Shown here: piece after piece, positions 10,566 through 21,885 of the stretch | Layout of the letters: the number at the start of each line of letters is the position of its first letter | How positions within the stretch are numbered: position 1 is the stretch's first letter | Assembly: GCA_947453625.1 (NCBI GenBank) | Contig: CANGHK010000001.1 | Location: 62,001-126,000, forward strand | Reading direction: 5' to 3' | DNA from: Burkholderiales bacterium | GTDB lineage: Bacteria > Pseudomonadota > Gammaproteobacteria > Burkholderiales > Burkholderiaceae_C | DNA: 64,000 nucleotides | Notes under the pieces: generated by a model | Told to the model about the DNA's origin: nothing | The model's input: only the letters and a program-made list of their open reading frames with translations | Databases searched by the model: none | Translations under genes and position numbers: made by a program

Positions 10566-11798
10566 TCAGGACCGGTAGTCGGCGTTGATGCTGACGTAGT
10601 CGTGCGACAGGTCGCAGGTCCAGACCGTGGTGGACGCCGTGCCGCGATGCAGCAGCACCCGCACCGCGATCTCGCTTTGCTGCATCACCCGCTGTCCGTC
10701 GGCTTCCTGGTAGTCCGGATGCCGGCCGCCCTGGTGGGCGACATGCACGTCGTCCAGGTAGAGGTCGATCAGGCCCTGGTCGAGATCGGCGATGCCGGCG
10801 TAACCTACCGCAGCCAGGATGCGGCCGAGGTTGGGGTCGCTGGCGAAGAAGGCCGTCTTGACCAGAGGCGAATGGGCGATGGCGTAGGCCACCAGCCGGC
10901 ACTCGTCCTCGGTGACACCACCCTCCACCTGCACGGTGATGAACTTGGTGGCCCCTTCACCGTCGCGCACGATGGCCTGGGCCAGTTGCCGCGACACCGC
11001 CAGCACCGCCTCGCACAGCAGCAGGCCGTCGGCGGACGACAGCGAGTCGATCTGCGCATGGCCGGCCTGGTGGGTGGCGATCAGCACGAAGGAGTCGTTG
11101 GTGGAGGTGTCACCGTCGATGGTGATGCGGTTGAAACTGGCGTCGGCCGCCAGCTTGACCAGCGGCTGGAGCAGTCCGGGCGCCAGCACCGCGTCGGTGG
11201 CAACGAAGCCCAGCATCGTCGCCATGTTGGGCCGGATCATGCCGGCACCCTTGGAAATGCCGGTGACAGTGACCGTGCGGCCGCCGATCTGCAGCTGGCG
11301 CGAGGCCGCTTTGGGCAGGGTGTCGGTGGTCATGATGGCCTGCGCGGACTGCAGCCATTGCGCGGGCTGCAGGTCGGCGATCGCGGCGGGCAAGCCGGCC
11401 TCGATGCGGTCGACCGGCAGCGTTTCCATGATCACGCCGGTGGAGAAAGGCAGCACCTGCTCGGGCGCCAGCCCCATCAGCGCAGCCAGCGCCACACAGC
11501 TGCGGCGCGCCCGCACCAGGCCGTCGGCACCGGTGCCGGCATTGGCGTTGCCGGTGTTGACCAGCAGCGCGCGGATCGCGGGCGCGCCGCCCAGCAGGTG
11601 CTCGCGGCAGACCTGAACCGGTGCCGCGCAAAAACGATTCTGGGTGAACACACCGGCCACACTGGCGCCAGCGTCGAGCGCGACCACCAGCAGATCGGCC
11701 CGACCGGGCTTGCGGATGCCGGCGCGCGCCACACCCAGGCGAAGGCCCGCCACGGCATGCAAGTCGGCGGGATTGGGGGGCAACAAGGCGACGGGCAT
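10566..11798 (-). CDS. argJ: Bifunctional ornithine acetyltransferase / N-acetylglutamate synthase ArgJ
   Basis: This 410-residue enzyme recycles the acetyl group from N-acetylornithine to glutamate in arginine synthesis. The self-cleavage site is visible in [20 protein letters not shown], where Thr of A-T-M-L becomes the nucleophile and new N-terminus of the beta chain. [11 protein letters not shown] and [15 protein letters not shown] are also diagnostic. The ATG at 11798 ([10 protein letters not shown]) was chosen; upstream codons in the open frame are not family-like. It lies on the same strand as secA, but a PEP-CTERM gene pair separates them. The usual downstream partners (DUF815 ATPase and Nudix gene) are about 20 kb away in this window. 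Confidence 0.95.
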   Translation of the reverse strand: MPVALLPPNPADLHAVAGLRLGVARAGIRKPGRADLLVVALDAGASVAGVFTQNRFCAAPVQVCREHLLGGAPAIRALLVNTGNANAGTGADGLVRARRSCVALAALMGLAPEQVLPFSTGVIMETLPVDRIEAGLPAAIADLQPAQWLQSAQAIMTTDTLPKAASRQLQIGGRTVTVTGISKGAGMIRPNMATMLGFVATDAVLAPGLLQPLVKLAADASFNRITIDGDTSTNDSFVLIATHQAGHAQIDSLSSADGLLLCEAVLAVSRQLAQAIVRDGEGATKFITVQVEGGVTEDECRLVAYAIAHSPLVKTAFFASDPNLGRILAAVGYAGIADLDQGLIDLYLDDVHVAHQGGRHPDYQEADGQRVMQQSEIAVRVLLHRGTASTTVWTCDLSHDYVSINADYRS

Positions 11799-11878
11799 GC
11801 GTGGGACCTCTGGAAACAACACGGAAACCGGATTGTAGGGGGGGTCTATTTCGGGCACGCTCAGGTCGAGCCGGTGAC

Positions 11879-11906
11879 AAAAAAGCGGCCGAAGCCGCTT
11901 CTTTTT
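11879..11906 (-). terminator. Rho-independent terminator of the PEP-CTERM gene
   Basis: On the minus strand AAGCGGC, loop TTCG and GCCGCTT form a seven-pair tetraloop hairpin followed by a run of T. It sits about 30 bases after the PEP-CTERM stop at 11933. The A-rich flank on the other side (TAAAAAG) makes it partly bidirectional. It isolates this gene from argJ. Confidence 0.85.
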
Positions 11907-11932
11907 ACAGGCCGGGGATAAGTCCCGCCAGC

Positions 11933-12469
11933 TCAGTTGCCGAGGCGGCGACGTGCAAGGAAGCCCAAGGCACCCAGACCGGCCAGCATCATGGCGTAGG
12001 TTTCGGGTTCGGGCACGGGTGTGGCAACCAGGTTGCCACCATAGGAAGCCGATGTTCCCGTTATCCCGGTTCCGCTGATCTTCAGCTCGTAGTTGACGCC
12101 CGCCGGCAGTGCAACGCCGCCTGCCTTGACCTGCGTCGTGATGGTCAGCGGGTTGCCAGGACCAAAGGGGTAGGTGGTCGAGCTCGAAATCGATCCGAAG
12201 ATCTCCGTGCCATTCAGCCAAGCATGGAGGCCCAGGATACCGCCGGTCGAGTTGCCGAATATCGAGACCTCAACGTTCGTCAGAGACGCCGCGACAATGG
12301 AGGGACTGCCTAGATTGAACTGCCAAATGTCAGTGAAAGCACCGACCACCGTATTGGCGAACGATGCGCTTGGCGCCGGCGCGACAGGACTGACGGGTCC
12401 CGTAACAGCGAAGGCACCAACCGAGGTCAGGGCCGCAATGGCCGCTGCCGAAACAAATCTCAATTTCAT
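11933..12469 (-). CDS. PEP-CTERM sorting-domain protein, FxDxF type
   Basis: This is a 178-residue exported protein. A signal peptide ([21 protein letters not shown]) is followed by a beta-rich domain beginning with the FxDxF-like FTDIWQFNL near residue 46. It ends with the exosortase signal [20 protein letters not shown] followed by ARRRLGN. The family is exported and then processed by an exosortase, with links to exopolysaccharide and biofilm matrix. The exosortase gene is not in this window. The ATG at 12469 is the first residue of the signal peptide. A decayed paralogue lies immediately upstream. Confidence 0.9.
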   Translation of the reverse strand: MKLRFVSAAAIAALTSVGAFAVTGPVSPVAPAPSASFANTVVGAFTDIWQFNLGSPSIVAASLTNVEVSIFGNSTGGILGLHAWLNGTEIFGSISSSTTYPFGPGNPLTITTQVKAGGVALPAGVNYELKISGTGITGTSASYGGNLVATPVPEPETYAMMLAGLGALGFLARRRLGN

Positions 12470-12809
12470 GATGTACCCCCAAAGCCTCTGTGAAAACCAT
12501 GGACAGAAGGGCGATCGCAAGCCTGACCAACGAACCGTTCGACATCCGGAATCCGAACCCACCGGTTCAAAGTCTAGACCTCGCCGCCTGTGCGTCCACC
12601 CCCAAAACTAGGGGACGGCCACCAGACAGAAGCCCCCATGTACAGGGTTAACGATAGGCCGGCAGCGCTTGCAATGCACCACCTATTCAGGGGGTTTGGC
12701 GGGCGAAGAGATGTAAAAAACGGCGGTCGGAAGTTACACCTACGAAACCGTCAAAGCCGCTTCAAGTCGAGCGGCAGTGGCAGCTTCTGTGCTAAGACCG
12801 CTGGCCGAC
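12470..12809. other. 340-base intergenic region between two PEP-CTERM loci
   Basis: No gene is supported here; the short open frames lack coding character. It must contain the promoter of the gene starting at 12469 and the end of the decayed paralogue's transcript. A weak stem, GCCGCT/AGCGGC at 12766-12784 with an eight-base loop, could be a residual terminator for the decayed gene. The region is somewhat richer in A+T than the coding sequence around it. Confidence 0.5.
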
Positions 12810-13338
12810 TCAGGCCACGCTGCTGCTGCGGCGTGCCAGGAAGCCCACACCCACCAGCCCGGCCAGCATCAGGGCGCTGGTTTCAGGTTACGGGACCGGC
12901 GCAAGCATCGGCGTCACGTTGAAGTCATAGGTCCCGCCCCGGGTGCCGATCACAGTGCCGCCCAGGCACGATGTGGTAGCGGCCCTGGGGCAGGTTGGCA
13001 AAGGTGGCGCCGAAACTGCTGACGGGCGCAGCGGGCGTGAACTCGAGGTTGGCGCTATCGAACAGTTGCAGCGACGTGACGTTCAGGTTGAACATGGTCG
13101 TCGCCTTGGGGGTGAATCTGGCGGTGAACGCCCCCGCGGTATCGAGCGCCATCGAGTTGCTCAGATTGAATTCGAAGCTGTCAGCGAAAGGCGACGCGCC
13201 GGCGGCAAAGGGAATGCCGATGAAATCAAACCAGTTGGTCTCATCCACGATCGGCGATGGGCCGGCCGAATAGCTGCGGGCAAACGCCGGCAGCGCGGCG
13301 GCAAGAAGGACAGCCGCAACAAAGGGCTTGAAGCGCAT
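12810..13338 (-). pseudogene. Decayed FxDxF-type PEP-CTERM gene (frameshift plus stop inside the PEP motif)
   Basis: The N-terminal part reads a signal peptide (MRFKPFVAAVLLAAALPAFA) and the family motif FADSFEFNL, up to GRYHIV near 12970. One extra base (a C in the GTGCCTGG run on the minus strand) then shifts the frame. Read in the shifted frame, the protein continues LGGTVIGTRGGTYDFNVTP and reaches VP-stop-PETSALMLAGLVGV, ending with FLARRSSSVA. A GAA-to-TAA type change at 12890-12888 therefore sits exactly at the first Glu of the expected VPEPE signal. Two independent lesions argue against a single sequencing error. The frameshifted product would lack its sorting signal. Confidence 0.85.
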
Positions 13339-13371
13339 GGCAATCTCTCAGTTTTCAGGGGGAACGGAAGC

Positions 13372-13387
13372 GCCGGAGATCTCCGGC
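13372..13387. repeat. 16-base perfect palindrome upstream of the decayed PEP-CTERM gene
   Basis: GCCGGAGATCTCCGGC is fully self-complementary and lies 34 bases before the ATG of the decayed gene, within the gap to secA. It is followed on the plus strand by an A-run but has no T-tract on the minus side, so it is not an obvious secA terminator. It may be an operator or an mRNA 5' stem of the PEP-CTERM gene. Confidence 0.35.
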
Positions 13388-13490
13388 TAGCCTGAAAAAA
13401 ACTGTCGAGCCGCCTGGCGAAACCCTCTACCCCCGAGAGGAAGGGACAGGCCTGCAGCCGTCGAATCTCGCATGAAAAACTCGCCAGTCT

Positions 13491-16235
<2,745 letters not shown>

Positions 16236-16473
16236 GCGGCGTCAGGGGCTGAAAAATCGGTGGGCGGCGCTGGCTGTCCGGCAGGGGCCGAAGCAGTGCC
16301 GGCGAGAAAGGCGATCGCGAAGGATCACAACGGCAGCCTGGAAGATGCGGGGCCCGCGGGGCACGACAAGTGCCACCGATGCCCGCCCTGCCCTGCAGTA
16401 CCCATCGCACAAAGCCGTCGAGTCTATCATCGGGCTTCCCAGCCATTTCCGGCCCCAGCCCGCCATCACGACC

Positions 16474-16806
16474 ATGCCAACGACAGTCCCCCGCCCCGGC
16501 GCCCCGCTGCCCGCGGGCACGCAGGCCATAGGGCAGGCACTGGCAGGCAGCGAACCCCTTGTGGCGCTGACGCAGCGGCTGCGTGCATCGCAGGCTAGGC
16601 TGGACGCCGTGCTGCCGCTGCTGGCCCCGGCGATGCGGCCGCATGTCAAGGCCGGGCCCATCGACGAGACCGGCTGGACCCTGCTGGCCACCAACAGCGC
16701 GGTGTCGGCCAAGCTGCGCCAGATGCTGCCCGCGATGGAGGCCCACCTGCGCACCTGCGGCTGGCCAGGCCCGCCGGTGCGGGTGAAGATGCTGAGCCCG
16801 GGCTGA
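16474..16806 (+). CDS. DciA-like / DUF721 protein
   Basis: This small protein of 110 residues has a DUF721-like core: LRASQARLDAVLPLLAPAMRPHVK, then TLLATNSAVSAKLRQMLPAME and a basic C-terminus. In bacteria without DnaC or DnaI, DciA-type DUF721 proteins help load the replicative helicase. Whether this divergent short member does so is inference. The ATG at 16474 was chosen because the DUF721-like sequence starts soon after it. It is divergent from secA, as in relatives, but the M23 peptidase gene often found nearby is absent. Confidence 0.65.
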   Translation: MPTTVPRPGAPLPAGTQAIGQALAGSEPLVALTQRLRASQARLDAVLPLLAPAMRPHVKAGPIDETGWTLLATNSAVSAKLRQMLPAMEAHLRTCGWPGPPVRVKMLSPG

Positions 16807-16834
16807 GTGGGCGCGTGAGTGAGCGCAGTGACCG

Positions 16835-16910
16835 TGGTGCCGGCTATCCGAATCGAACGGATCACCTACCGCTTACAAGGCGGTTGCTCTACCAAATGAG
16901 CTAAGCCGGC
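16835..16910 (-). tRNA. tRNA-Thr (anticodon TGT)
   Basis: The minus strand folds into a 76-base cloverleaf. The acceptor GCCGGCT pairs with AGCCGGC and an encoded CCA end follows. The D-arm contains TAGCTCATTTGGTAGAGCA. The anticodon stem ACCGC/GCGGT encloses loop CTTGTAA, giving anticodon TGT (reads ACA). The T-loop is TTCGATT. It lies between the DciA-like gene and sspB. Confidence 0.95.
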
Positions 16911-16955
16911 ACGGCTTCGAATTCTAGTGGGCCTGCGGCCCTGGACCACCGCGGC

Positions 16956-17507
16956 TTACTTGATGCGTTTGAGCGACGGCCGGCCGCCCTTGGCAGGCGG
17001 CGGCGCGTCGGGCGGCGGCTTGTCGGCTTGGGCAGCGCCAGCCTCAGGGACCGGCGTCGACACGTCGGCGTCGGGCCCCGCGGCGGGACCTGACGTTCCA
17101 GCAAGCCGCAAGCCGACCCGCGACGGCTCCGGGGCCGAGGACAGCGCTGTGCCGCCACCCTGACCCGGCGCGGTGGGCGCCGGAAACGCCATCCCCTGGC
17201 CGTTCTCGCGGGCGTAGATCGCCACCACATGGTCTATGGGCACGGCGATCTCGCGCGACACGCCGCCAAACCGGGCTTTGAACTCGACGAACTCGTTGCC
17301 CAGGTTCAGCCCGCTGGTGGCCTCGAAACCGACATTGAGCACGATCTCGTTGTTCTTGACGTACTCCATCGGCACCTGGATGCCAGGCGTGACGAACACC
17401 GCCAGATAAGGCGTGAAGCCGTTGTCGGTGCACCACTCATGCAAGGCGCGGATCAGGTAGGGACGGGTCGAGGTGCCCTGCTCGTCGGGTGCGGCCGGTT
17501 TTGTCAT
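16956..17507 (-). CDS. sspB: ClpXP protease specificity-enhancing factor SspB
   Basis: This 183-residue adaptor tethers ssrA-tagged proteins to ClpXP. The N-terminal SspB fold shows RPYLIRALHEWCTDNGFTPYL, then VPMEYVKNNEIVLNV and FKARFGGVSREIAVPIDHVVAIYARENGQGM, ending near residue 110. A long Pro/Ala-rich linker then leads to a short basic tail (GGRPSLKRIK), which in the family is the ClpX-binding end. It follows sspA by nine bases on the same strand, forming the usual sspAB unit. Confidence 0.95.
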   Translation of the reverse strand: MTKPAAPDEQGTSTRPYLIRALHEWCTDNGFTPYLAVFVTPGIQVPMEYVKNNEIVLNVGFEATSGLNLGNEFVEFKARFGGVSREIAVPIDHVVAIYARENGQGMAFPAPTAPGQGGGTALSSAPEPSRVGLRLAGTSGPAAGPDADVSTPVPEAGAAQADKPPPDAPPPAKGGRPSLKRIK

Positions 17508-17516
17508 GCTGTGATC

Positions 17517-18131
17517 TTACTTTCGCATCACCTTCTCGGACGGCGTCAGCGCCTCGATATAGGCCGGGCGCGAGAAGATGCGCTCGGCGTACTTCAGCAG
17601 CGGCGCGGCGTTCTTCGACAGATCGATGCCGTAGTAGTCCAGACGCCACAGCAGCGGAGCGATGGCCACGTCGAGCATCGAGAAGTCGTCCCCCAGCATG
17701 TACTTGTTCTTCAGGAAGATGGGCGCGAGCTGGGTCAGGCGTTCTCGGATCTGCGAGCGCGCCTTTTCCAGTTGCTTGTCGTTGGACTTGACGCCGCTGC
17801 GGCCTTCGAGCAGGTTGACATGGGCGAACAACTCCTTCTCGAAGTTGAACAGGAACAGTCTCACGCGGGCGCGGGCCACCGGATCACCGGGCATCAGTTG
17901 CGGGTGCGGGAAGCGCTCGTCGATGTACTCGTTGATGATGTGCGACTCGTACAGGATCAGGTCGCGCTCGACCAGGATCGGCACTTCGTTGTAAGGGTTC
18001 ATCAGCGCGATGTCTTCGGGCTTGGCGAACAGGTCGACGTCGCGGATCTCGAAGTCCATGCCTTTCTCGAACAGCACGAAGCGGCAGCGGTGCGAGTAGG
18101 GGCAGGTGGTTCCGGAGTAAAGCACCATCAT
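17517..18131 (-). CDS. sspA: Stringent starvation protein A (GST-like transcription factor) SspA
   Basis: This 204-residue protein has a glutathione-S-transferase fold. The thioredoxin-like N-terminal domain reads MVLYSGTTCPYSHRCRFVLFEKG, followed by NPYNEVPILVERDLILYESHIINEYIDERFP. The C-terminal helical domain includes MLDVAIAPLLWRLDYYGI. In E. coli SspA binds RNA polymerase during stress. It is upstream of sspB and downstream of the cytochrome bc1 operon on the same strand, a conserved betaproteobacterial order. The start could be either of two adjacent Met codons; the upstream one is used. Confidence 0.95.
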   Translation of the reverse strand: MMVLYSGTTCPYSHRCRFVLFEKGMDFEIRDVDLFAKPEDIALMNPYNEVPILVERDLILYESHIINEYIDERFPHPQLMPGDPVARARVRLFLFNFEKELFAHVNLLEGRSGVKSNDKQLEKARSQIRERLTQLAPIFLKNKYMLGDDFSMLDVAIAPLLWRLDYYGIDLSKNAAPLLKYAERIFSRPAYIEALTPSEKVMRK

Positions 18132-18279
18132 GGTCGTGGGCTCCTAAAAGGGCAGGTTCTTCGGCGGATCGTCGAGCGGATTCAAAAATGCGAATGCGCG
18201 CAGAGGGCCGGCAAGGGCGACCACTGCGCGCGCGGCCCGGCTGGCGCGCCGGGCCGGAGGGGTGCTGGTACTGCTGGGG

Positions 18280-19047
18280 CTACTTGACGTCTTTCCAGAA
18301 TGCAGCGTTCATGCGCCAGGCGATGAACGTGAAGATGGCCAGGAACAGCAACACCCACACGCCCATGCGCTGGCGCTGGTTCTGGCCCGGCTCACCCATC
18401 CATTGCAGGTAAGCCACCAGATCAGCCACCGTCAGGTCGTAGTCGGCCTTGCTCAAGGCGCCGGGCTTGGTCAGCTCGAAACCCTTGAACACATGGCTGA
18501 TCTTGGTGGGATCGTGGGCATCTTTCTCGGTCTCGTAGATCGCGCGCTGCTCGCCCTGCATCTCCCACAACACATGCGGCATCGCCACGGCCGGCATCAC
18601 CAGGTTGTTCCAGCCGGTCGGACGGGTCTCGTCGCGGTAGAAGCTGCGCATGTAGGTGTAGAGATAGTCAGCGCCCGAGCCGTTGGCCCCGGCCCGCGAA
18701 CGCGCAATCACGCTCAGGTCCGGCGGCTGGGCGCCGAACCAGTCCTTGGCGTCCTTGGCGGCGATCGAGACCGTCATCAAGTCACCGACTTTTTCGCTGG
18801 CGAACAGCAGGTTCTTCTTGATCTGCGCTTCAGTCAGGTCGATGTCGCGCAGGCGGTTGTAGCGCATGTACGACGCGGCATGGCAGTTCAGGCAGTAGTT
18901 GACGAACACCTTGGCGCCATGTTGCAGCGCGGCGACGTCGGTGACGCGGTCTTTCGGGAACTTGTCCCAGGCCGGACCGCCTTCGTTGGCCCATGCGCCA
19001 GCACAGAACGACAGTGCTGCCAGCAGGCTGATGATGATTTTCTTCAT
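18280..19047 (-). CDS. petC: Cytochrome c1 of the bc1 complex
   Basis: This 255-residue heme protein has a signal peptide (MKKIIISLLAALSFCAGAWA), heme motif CLNCH near residue 52, the c1-specific ARSRAGANGSGADYLYTYMRSFYRD region and a methionine-containing MPHVLWEMQGEQ segment. A C-terminal anchor (MGVWVLLFLAIFTFIAW) is also seen. It accepts electrons from the Rieske protein and passes them to soluble cytochrome c. It is the last gene of petABC. The 148-base gap to sspA shows no gene. Confidence 0.95.
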   Translation of the reverse strand: MKKIIISLLAALSFCAGAWANEGGPAWDKFPKDRVTDVAALQHGAKVFVNYCLNCHAASYMRYNRLRDIDLTEAQIKKNLLFASEKVGDLMTVSIAAKDAKDWFGAQPPDLSVIARSRAGANGSGADYLYTYMRSFYRDETRPTGWNNLVMPAVAMPHVLWEMQGEQRAIYETEKDAHDPTKISHVFKGFELTKPGALSKADYDLTVADLVAYLQWMGEPGQNQRQRMGVWVLLFLAIFTFIAWRMNAAFWKDVK

Positions 19048-19064
19048 GTTCGAGCGCTCCTGCT

Positions 19065-20459
19065 TCAGTGGGCCGAGAAGGTGACGCGATCGGGCACTTG
19101 CTTGAAGGTGCCGATCGTGCTCCACCAGGGCATCAGCAGGAAGAAGCCGAAGTAGAACAAGGTGCCGATCTGGGCGATCAGCGTGCCGATGTCGGAGGGC
19201 GGCTGTATGCCCAGGTAGCCCAGCACCGCGAAGAAGACGACGAAGATGCCATACATCACCTTGTGCCAGGTCGGCCGGTAGCGGATCGACTTGACCGGGC
19301 TGTTGTCCAGCCAGGGCAGCAAGAACAGGATGATCACGGCGCCGCCCATCACCACCACGCCCCAAAACTTGGCATCGAAGGTCTTGAGCAGCGCGATACC
19401 CACGATGACGCCGACCGCGATGGCGATCCGAGCGCGGCCCTTGACGCTGAGCAGCGAGACCAGCCCGGCCAGGCCGGCGATCACGCACAGCACGTTGACC
19501 ATGCCGTCATTGGTGGCGCGCAACATCGAATAGAAGGGCGTGAAGTACCAGACCGGAGCGATGTGGGCCGGTGTCTTCAGCGGGTCGGCCGGTATGAAGT
19601 TGTTGTACTCCAGGAAATAGCCGCCCAGTTCGGGGCCGAAGAAGATGATCGCGCAAAACACCAGCAGGAAGCAGCCGATGCCGAAGATGTCGTGCACCGA
19701 GTAATACGGATGGAACGGGATGCCGTCCAGCGGTATGCCCTTGGCATCCTTCTTGGCCTTGATCTCGACACCGTCCGGGTTGTTCGAACCCACCTCGTGC
19801 AGCGCGATGATGTGCGCCACCACCAGCCCCAGCAGTACCAGCGGCACGGCGATGACGTGGAAGCTGAAGAAGCGGTTCAGCGTGGCGTCGCCCACCACAT
19901 AGTCGCCGCGGATCAGCAGCGCCAGGTCGGGACCGATGAAGGGCACGGCGGCAAACAGGTTGACGATCACCTGGGCACCCCAGTAGCTCATCTGGCCCCA
20001 GGGCAGCAGGTAGCCCATGAAGGCTTCGGCCATCAGCGCCAGGAAGATCGCGCAACCGAACAGCCAGACCAGTTCACGCGGTTTGCGGTAGCTGCCGTAG
20101 ATCAGGCCGCGGTACATGTGCAGGTACACCATCACGAAGAATGCCGACGCGCCGGTGGAGTGCATGTAGCGGATCAGCCAACCCCAGGGCACATCGCGCA
20201 TGATGTACTCGACCGAGGCGAAGGCCAGCGCGGCGTCGGGCTTGTAGTGCATCACCAGGAAGATGCCGGTGACGATCTGTATCACCAGCACGAACAGCGA
20301 CAGCGCGCCGAACATGTATAAGATGTTGAAGTTCTTCGGAGCGTAATACTCCGACATATGCTCTTTGAACAACTTGGTGGCCGGAAACCGGTTGTCCACC
20401 CAGTTCATCAACTTCACGCCCGCGGGCGCATCGGCCGAAGCCGTCTTGAAATCTGCCAT
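19065..20459 (-). CDS. petB: Cytochrome b of the bc1 complex
   Basis: This 464-residue integral membrane quinol oxidase subunit shows paired heme-ligand helices (WLIRYMHSTGASAFFVMVYLHMYRG and FFSFHVIAVPLVLLGLVVAHIIALHEVGSNNP). Quinone-site residues appear in GYLLPWGQMSYWG and an atypical PEW-like region near DPLKTPAHIAPVWYF. In this family PVWYF replaces PEWYF, as in many betaproteobacteria. It carries both b hemes and the Qo and Qi sites. It lies 17 bases upstream of the c1 gene. Confidence 0.95.
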   Translation of the reverse strand: MADFKTASADAPAGVKLMNWVDNRFPATKLFKEHMSEYYAPKNFNILYMFGALSLFVLVIQIVTGIFLVMHYKPDAALAFASVEYIMRDVPWGWLIRYMHSTGASAFFVMVYLHMYRGLIYGSYRKPRELVWLFGCAIFLALMAEAFMGYLLPWGQMSYWGAQVIVNLFAAVPFIGPDLALLIRGDYVVGDATLNRFFSFHVIAVPLVLLGLVVAHIIALHEVGSNNPDGVEIKAKKDAKGIPLDGIPFHPYYSVHDIFGIGCFLLVFCAIIFFGPELGGYFLEYNNFIPADPLKTPAHIAPVWYFTPFYSMLRATNDGMVNVLCVIAGLAGLVSLLSVKGRARIAIAVGVIVGIALLKTFDAKFWGVVVMGGAVIILFLLPWLDNSPVKSIRYRPTWHKVMYGIFVVFFAVLGYLGIQPPSDIGTLIAQIGTLFYFGFFLLMPWWSTIGTFKQVPDRVTFSAH

Positions 20460-20503
20460 GTCTTGACCTCAATGCTGGGGGATAGGCTGCTGCAGCGCGG
20501 GGC

Positions 20504-21103
20504 TCAGGCCTTCTTGTCCTCGCCGATCAGCAGACGCGAATCGGAGAGGTAGACGTGCGGCGGCACTTCGAGGTTGTCGGGCGCGGGCTTGTTCTTGAAG
20601 ACCCGGCCAGCCATGTCGAAGGTCGAGCCATGACAGGGGCAGAGGAAGCCGCCCTGCCAGTCGTCGGGCAGCGAGGGCTGGGCGCCGGGCGCGAACTTCT
20701 CGCTCGGCGAGCAACCCAGGTGCGAACAGATGCCCACCGCGACCAGGAACTCGGGCTTGATCGACCGGCCCTCATTGCGGGCGTAGGCCGGCGTCAGCTC
20801 ATCTTGCTTGCGCTTGGACTCGGGGTCGGCCAACTGGGCATCGTTCTTCTTCAGACCGGCCAGTTGCTCGGGCGTGCGTCGCACGATCCACACCGGCTTG
20901 CCGCGCCACTCGACGGTCATGCGCTCGCCGGGTTTGAGGCCGCTGATGTCGGCTTCTACGGCAGCGCCGGCGGCCTTGGCGCGCTCGGACGGGGTGATGC
21001 TGCTGACGAAGGGCACGGCCACCGCGGCGGCACCGAGGGCGCCGGCACCGGCCGTGATCGCCACCCAGGTGCGTCGACCTTGGTCGACGGAACTGTCACT
21101 CAT
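20504..21103 (-). CDS. petA: Rieske iron-sulfur protein of the bc1 complex
   Basis: This 199-residue protein has a twin-arginine-like N-terminus (DQGRRTWVAITAGAGALG) that also anchors it in the membrane. The [2Fe-2S] ligand boxes are CSHLGC and CPCHGSTFD. It takes electrons from quinol at the Qo site. The ATG at 21103 (MSDSSVDQ) precedes the twin-Arg region at the usual distance, so the longer open frame was rejected. It is first in petABC. Tat export genes lie about 7 kb away. Confidence 0.95.
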   Translation of the reverse strand: MSDSSVDQGRRTWVAITAGAGALGAAAVAVPFVSSITPSERAKAAGAAVEADISGLKPGERMTVEWRGKPVWIVRRTPEQLAGLKKNDAQLADPESKRKQDELTPAYARNEGRSIKPEFLVAVGICSHLGCSPSEKFAPGAQPSLPDDWQGGFLCPCHGSTFDMAGRVFKNKPAPDNLEVPPHVYLSDSRLLIGEDKKA

Positions 21104-21332
21104 GGGAATCCTCTTGAAGTGCGCCCGCAATGCTGCGCATGGCTGTTGTGCCCACTGGCTTGCAGGCTGCAGTCGGGCTGCGAATGATCTCAGGGTCAAC
21201 CCGGCATTCTAGCGGACGTCGCCACCGCCCCGGCTTCAGGGGGATGCGGATTGACCGCAATCCCGGTTCGCCGATACTGCCGGGCCGGCCGGAGGATACC
21301 GGCCGAGTCACCTACCAACACGGAGAAAAAGC

Positions 21333-21764
21333 ATGAGCTTTGGCAGCGAATTCAAAGAATTTGCTATGAAGGGCAACGTCGTCGACCTGGCGGTCGGCGT
21401 CATCATCGGCGGCGCCTTCGGCAAGATTGTCGACTCGGTCGTCAAGGACTTGATCATGCCACTGGTCAACCTGGTCACCGGCGGACAGATCGACTACTCG
21501 AACAAGTACCTGGTGCTGTCGGGCAAGGTGCCCGACGGCGCGTCGCTGGTCGAAGCACAAAAGCTGGGCAATGTGTTCGCCTACGGCAATTTCATAACTA
21601 TATCGATAAACTTCATCATTCTTGCATTAGTTATTTTTATGATGATCAAACAGATCAACCGCGTGAAGCGCGCCGAGCCGGCACCCGCGCCCGCCGCGCC
21701 TGCCCCCACGCCCGAGGACGTGGTGTTGTTGCGCGAGATCCGCGACGCGCTGAACAAGCGCTGA
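21333..21764 (+). CDS. mscL: Large-conductance mechanosensitive channel MscL
   Basis: This 143-residue channel opens on severe hypo-osmotic shock. The N-terminal helix [29 protein letters not shown] is diagnostic. The second membrane segment ([19 protein letters not shown]) and a C-terminal helix after [19 protein letters not shown] complete it. A strong ribosome site (GGAG) precedes the ATG. The second membrane segment is encoded by unusually A+T-rich DNA (21588-21662). The gene is divergent from petA. Confidence 0.97.
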   Translation: MSFGSEFKEFAMKGNVVDLAVGVIIGGAFGKIVDSVVKDLIMPLVNLVTGGQIDYSNKYLVLSGKVPDGASLVEAQKLGNVFAYGNFITISINFIILALVIFMMIKQINRVKRAEPAPAPAAPAPTPEDVVLLREIRDALNKR

Positions 21765-21885
21765 GGCAGCGGCGGCGCGACAAGGGATTCAAGTCGACGC
21801 GCGAACTGCCGATAACCCAGGGGCAAAGAGGTAAATCGCGTCCACATGGCCCGCCCGTCCCTGGGCGGCCGGCCGCCGCAACCCC

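Noticed and set aside
12810-13338. Programmed frameshift in the second PEP-CTERM gene
   Set aside because: There is no slippery heptamer or downstream structure, and a second lesion (TAA) in the shifted frame would still stop the product.
16911-16955. Promoter of the tRNA-Thr gene
   Set aside because: No -35/-10 pair could be recognised in the short gap; it may be cotranscribed with the sspAB genes.
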